Of a stretch of DNA of 64,000 nt, positions 63,907-64,000 are shown piece after piece (positions within the stretch are counted from its first letter, which is position 1; every line of letters starts with the position of its first letter). A program made the translations under genes and the position numbers. Source of the DNA: Nitrospira tepida (GTDB taxonomy: Bacteria > Nitrospirota > Nitrospiria > Nitrospirales > Nitrospiraceae); the NCBI RefSeq assembly GCF_947241125.1, contig NZ_OX365700.1, positions 4,126,461 to 4,190,460 on the forward strand, written 5' to 3'. Below the pieces are notes generated by a model. That model made no database searches. It was not told the DNA's origin and saw only the letters and a program-made list of their open reading frames with translations.

Positions 63907-64000
63907 GTGGCACGGTTAGGGGTCAATGTCGATCATGTGGCAACGCTCCGTCAAGCGCGCGGGGGCAGCGAACCGGATCCGATTGAAGCGGCAGTGCTGG
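63907..64000 (+). CDS. pdxJ: Pyridoxine 5'-phosphate synthase, 5' end only
   Basis: 31 codons are inside the window. [19 protein letters not shown] followed by SEPDPIEAA is the conserved PdxJ N terminus (phosphate and substrate binding). The start is GTG at 63907, preceded by AGGAGG. PdxJ forms pyridoxine phosphate from deoxyxylulose phosphate and aminoacetone phosphate. The cut is due to the window edge. Confidence 0.93.
   Translation, partial: MARLGVNVDHVATLRQARGGSEPDPIEAAVL

Overview
The window is a 64 kb chromosomal segment of a G+C-rich (about 60 %) Gram-negative bacterium. The signs of a Gram-negative cell are lipoproteins, an outer-membrane alginate-export-type porin, a lipid-A N-terminal-domain protein, type IV pilus machinery, a di-heme peroxidase and TatA proteins. 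Gene content and order (IHF next to a MerR regulator, citramalate synthase, an aspartokinase to homoserine dehydrogenase block, pdxJ at the edge, recurrent alginate_exp porins) look most like the genus Nitrospira or a close relative. This is judged from memory of the families, not from a search.

Layout. 0-18 kb is mostly monocistronic housekeeping and accessory genes: a metacaspase cut by the window edge, an RlmI-like rRNA methyltransferase, a MauG/CCP peroxidase, a structured tandem repeat, cyclopropane fatty acid synthase, a PstS-like binding protein, a putative lysine (saccharopine) catabolic trio, a PQQ-type sugar dehydrogenase, ThrH, and two divergent lipoproteins, one of them a caspase-like protein lacking its catalytic cysteine. 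18-31 kb carries a frameshifted nucleotidyltransferase, the porin with a textbook terminator, two TatA genes, a MidA-like methyltransferase, an ArnC-like/LABN/ArnT-like glycosylation trio, and a tightly overlapping operon of double-receiver response regulator, M1 aminopeptidase, TolB-like propeller and PAP2 phosphatase. 32-35.5 kb is phoH-ybeY-ftsY followed by an IS5-family element.

35.5-50.6 kb is a large type IV pilus region with two consecutive minor-pilin cassettes. The upstream one (GspH, PilV, PilW, PilX-like, PilB-like ATPase) is preceded by the prepilin peptidase gene. The downstream one (GspH, PilV, PilW, PilX, a small secreted protein, PilY1, an Ig-like membrane protein) has a good sigma-54 promoter match in front of it and looks poorer in G+C. 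An orphan LuxR-type HTH gene diverges from the peptidase gene.

50.8-64 kb is conserved core: rlmB, cysS, a DedA protein, surE, tRNA-Pro, merR-ihf, cimA, lysC, an apgM-like gene, thrC, hom, an AlaC-type aminotransferase and the start of pdxJ. It makes threonine and isoleucine precursors. No thrB-type homoserine kinase is present. The apgM-like gene sits where a proposed alternative homoserine kinase is found in other genomes, but its metal-binding residues look degenerate, while an intact ThrH (phosphoserine:homoserine phosphotransferase family) lies at 13.7 kb. That degenerate apgM-like protein, the cysteine-less caspase lipoprotein, the tandem hairpin repeats and the double minor-pilin locus are the observations most worth following up. 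I saw no CRISPR array, phage, rRNA operon or complete defence system.
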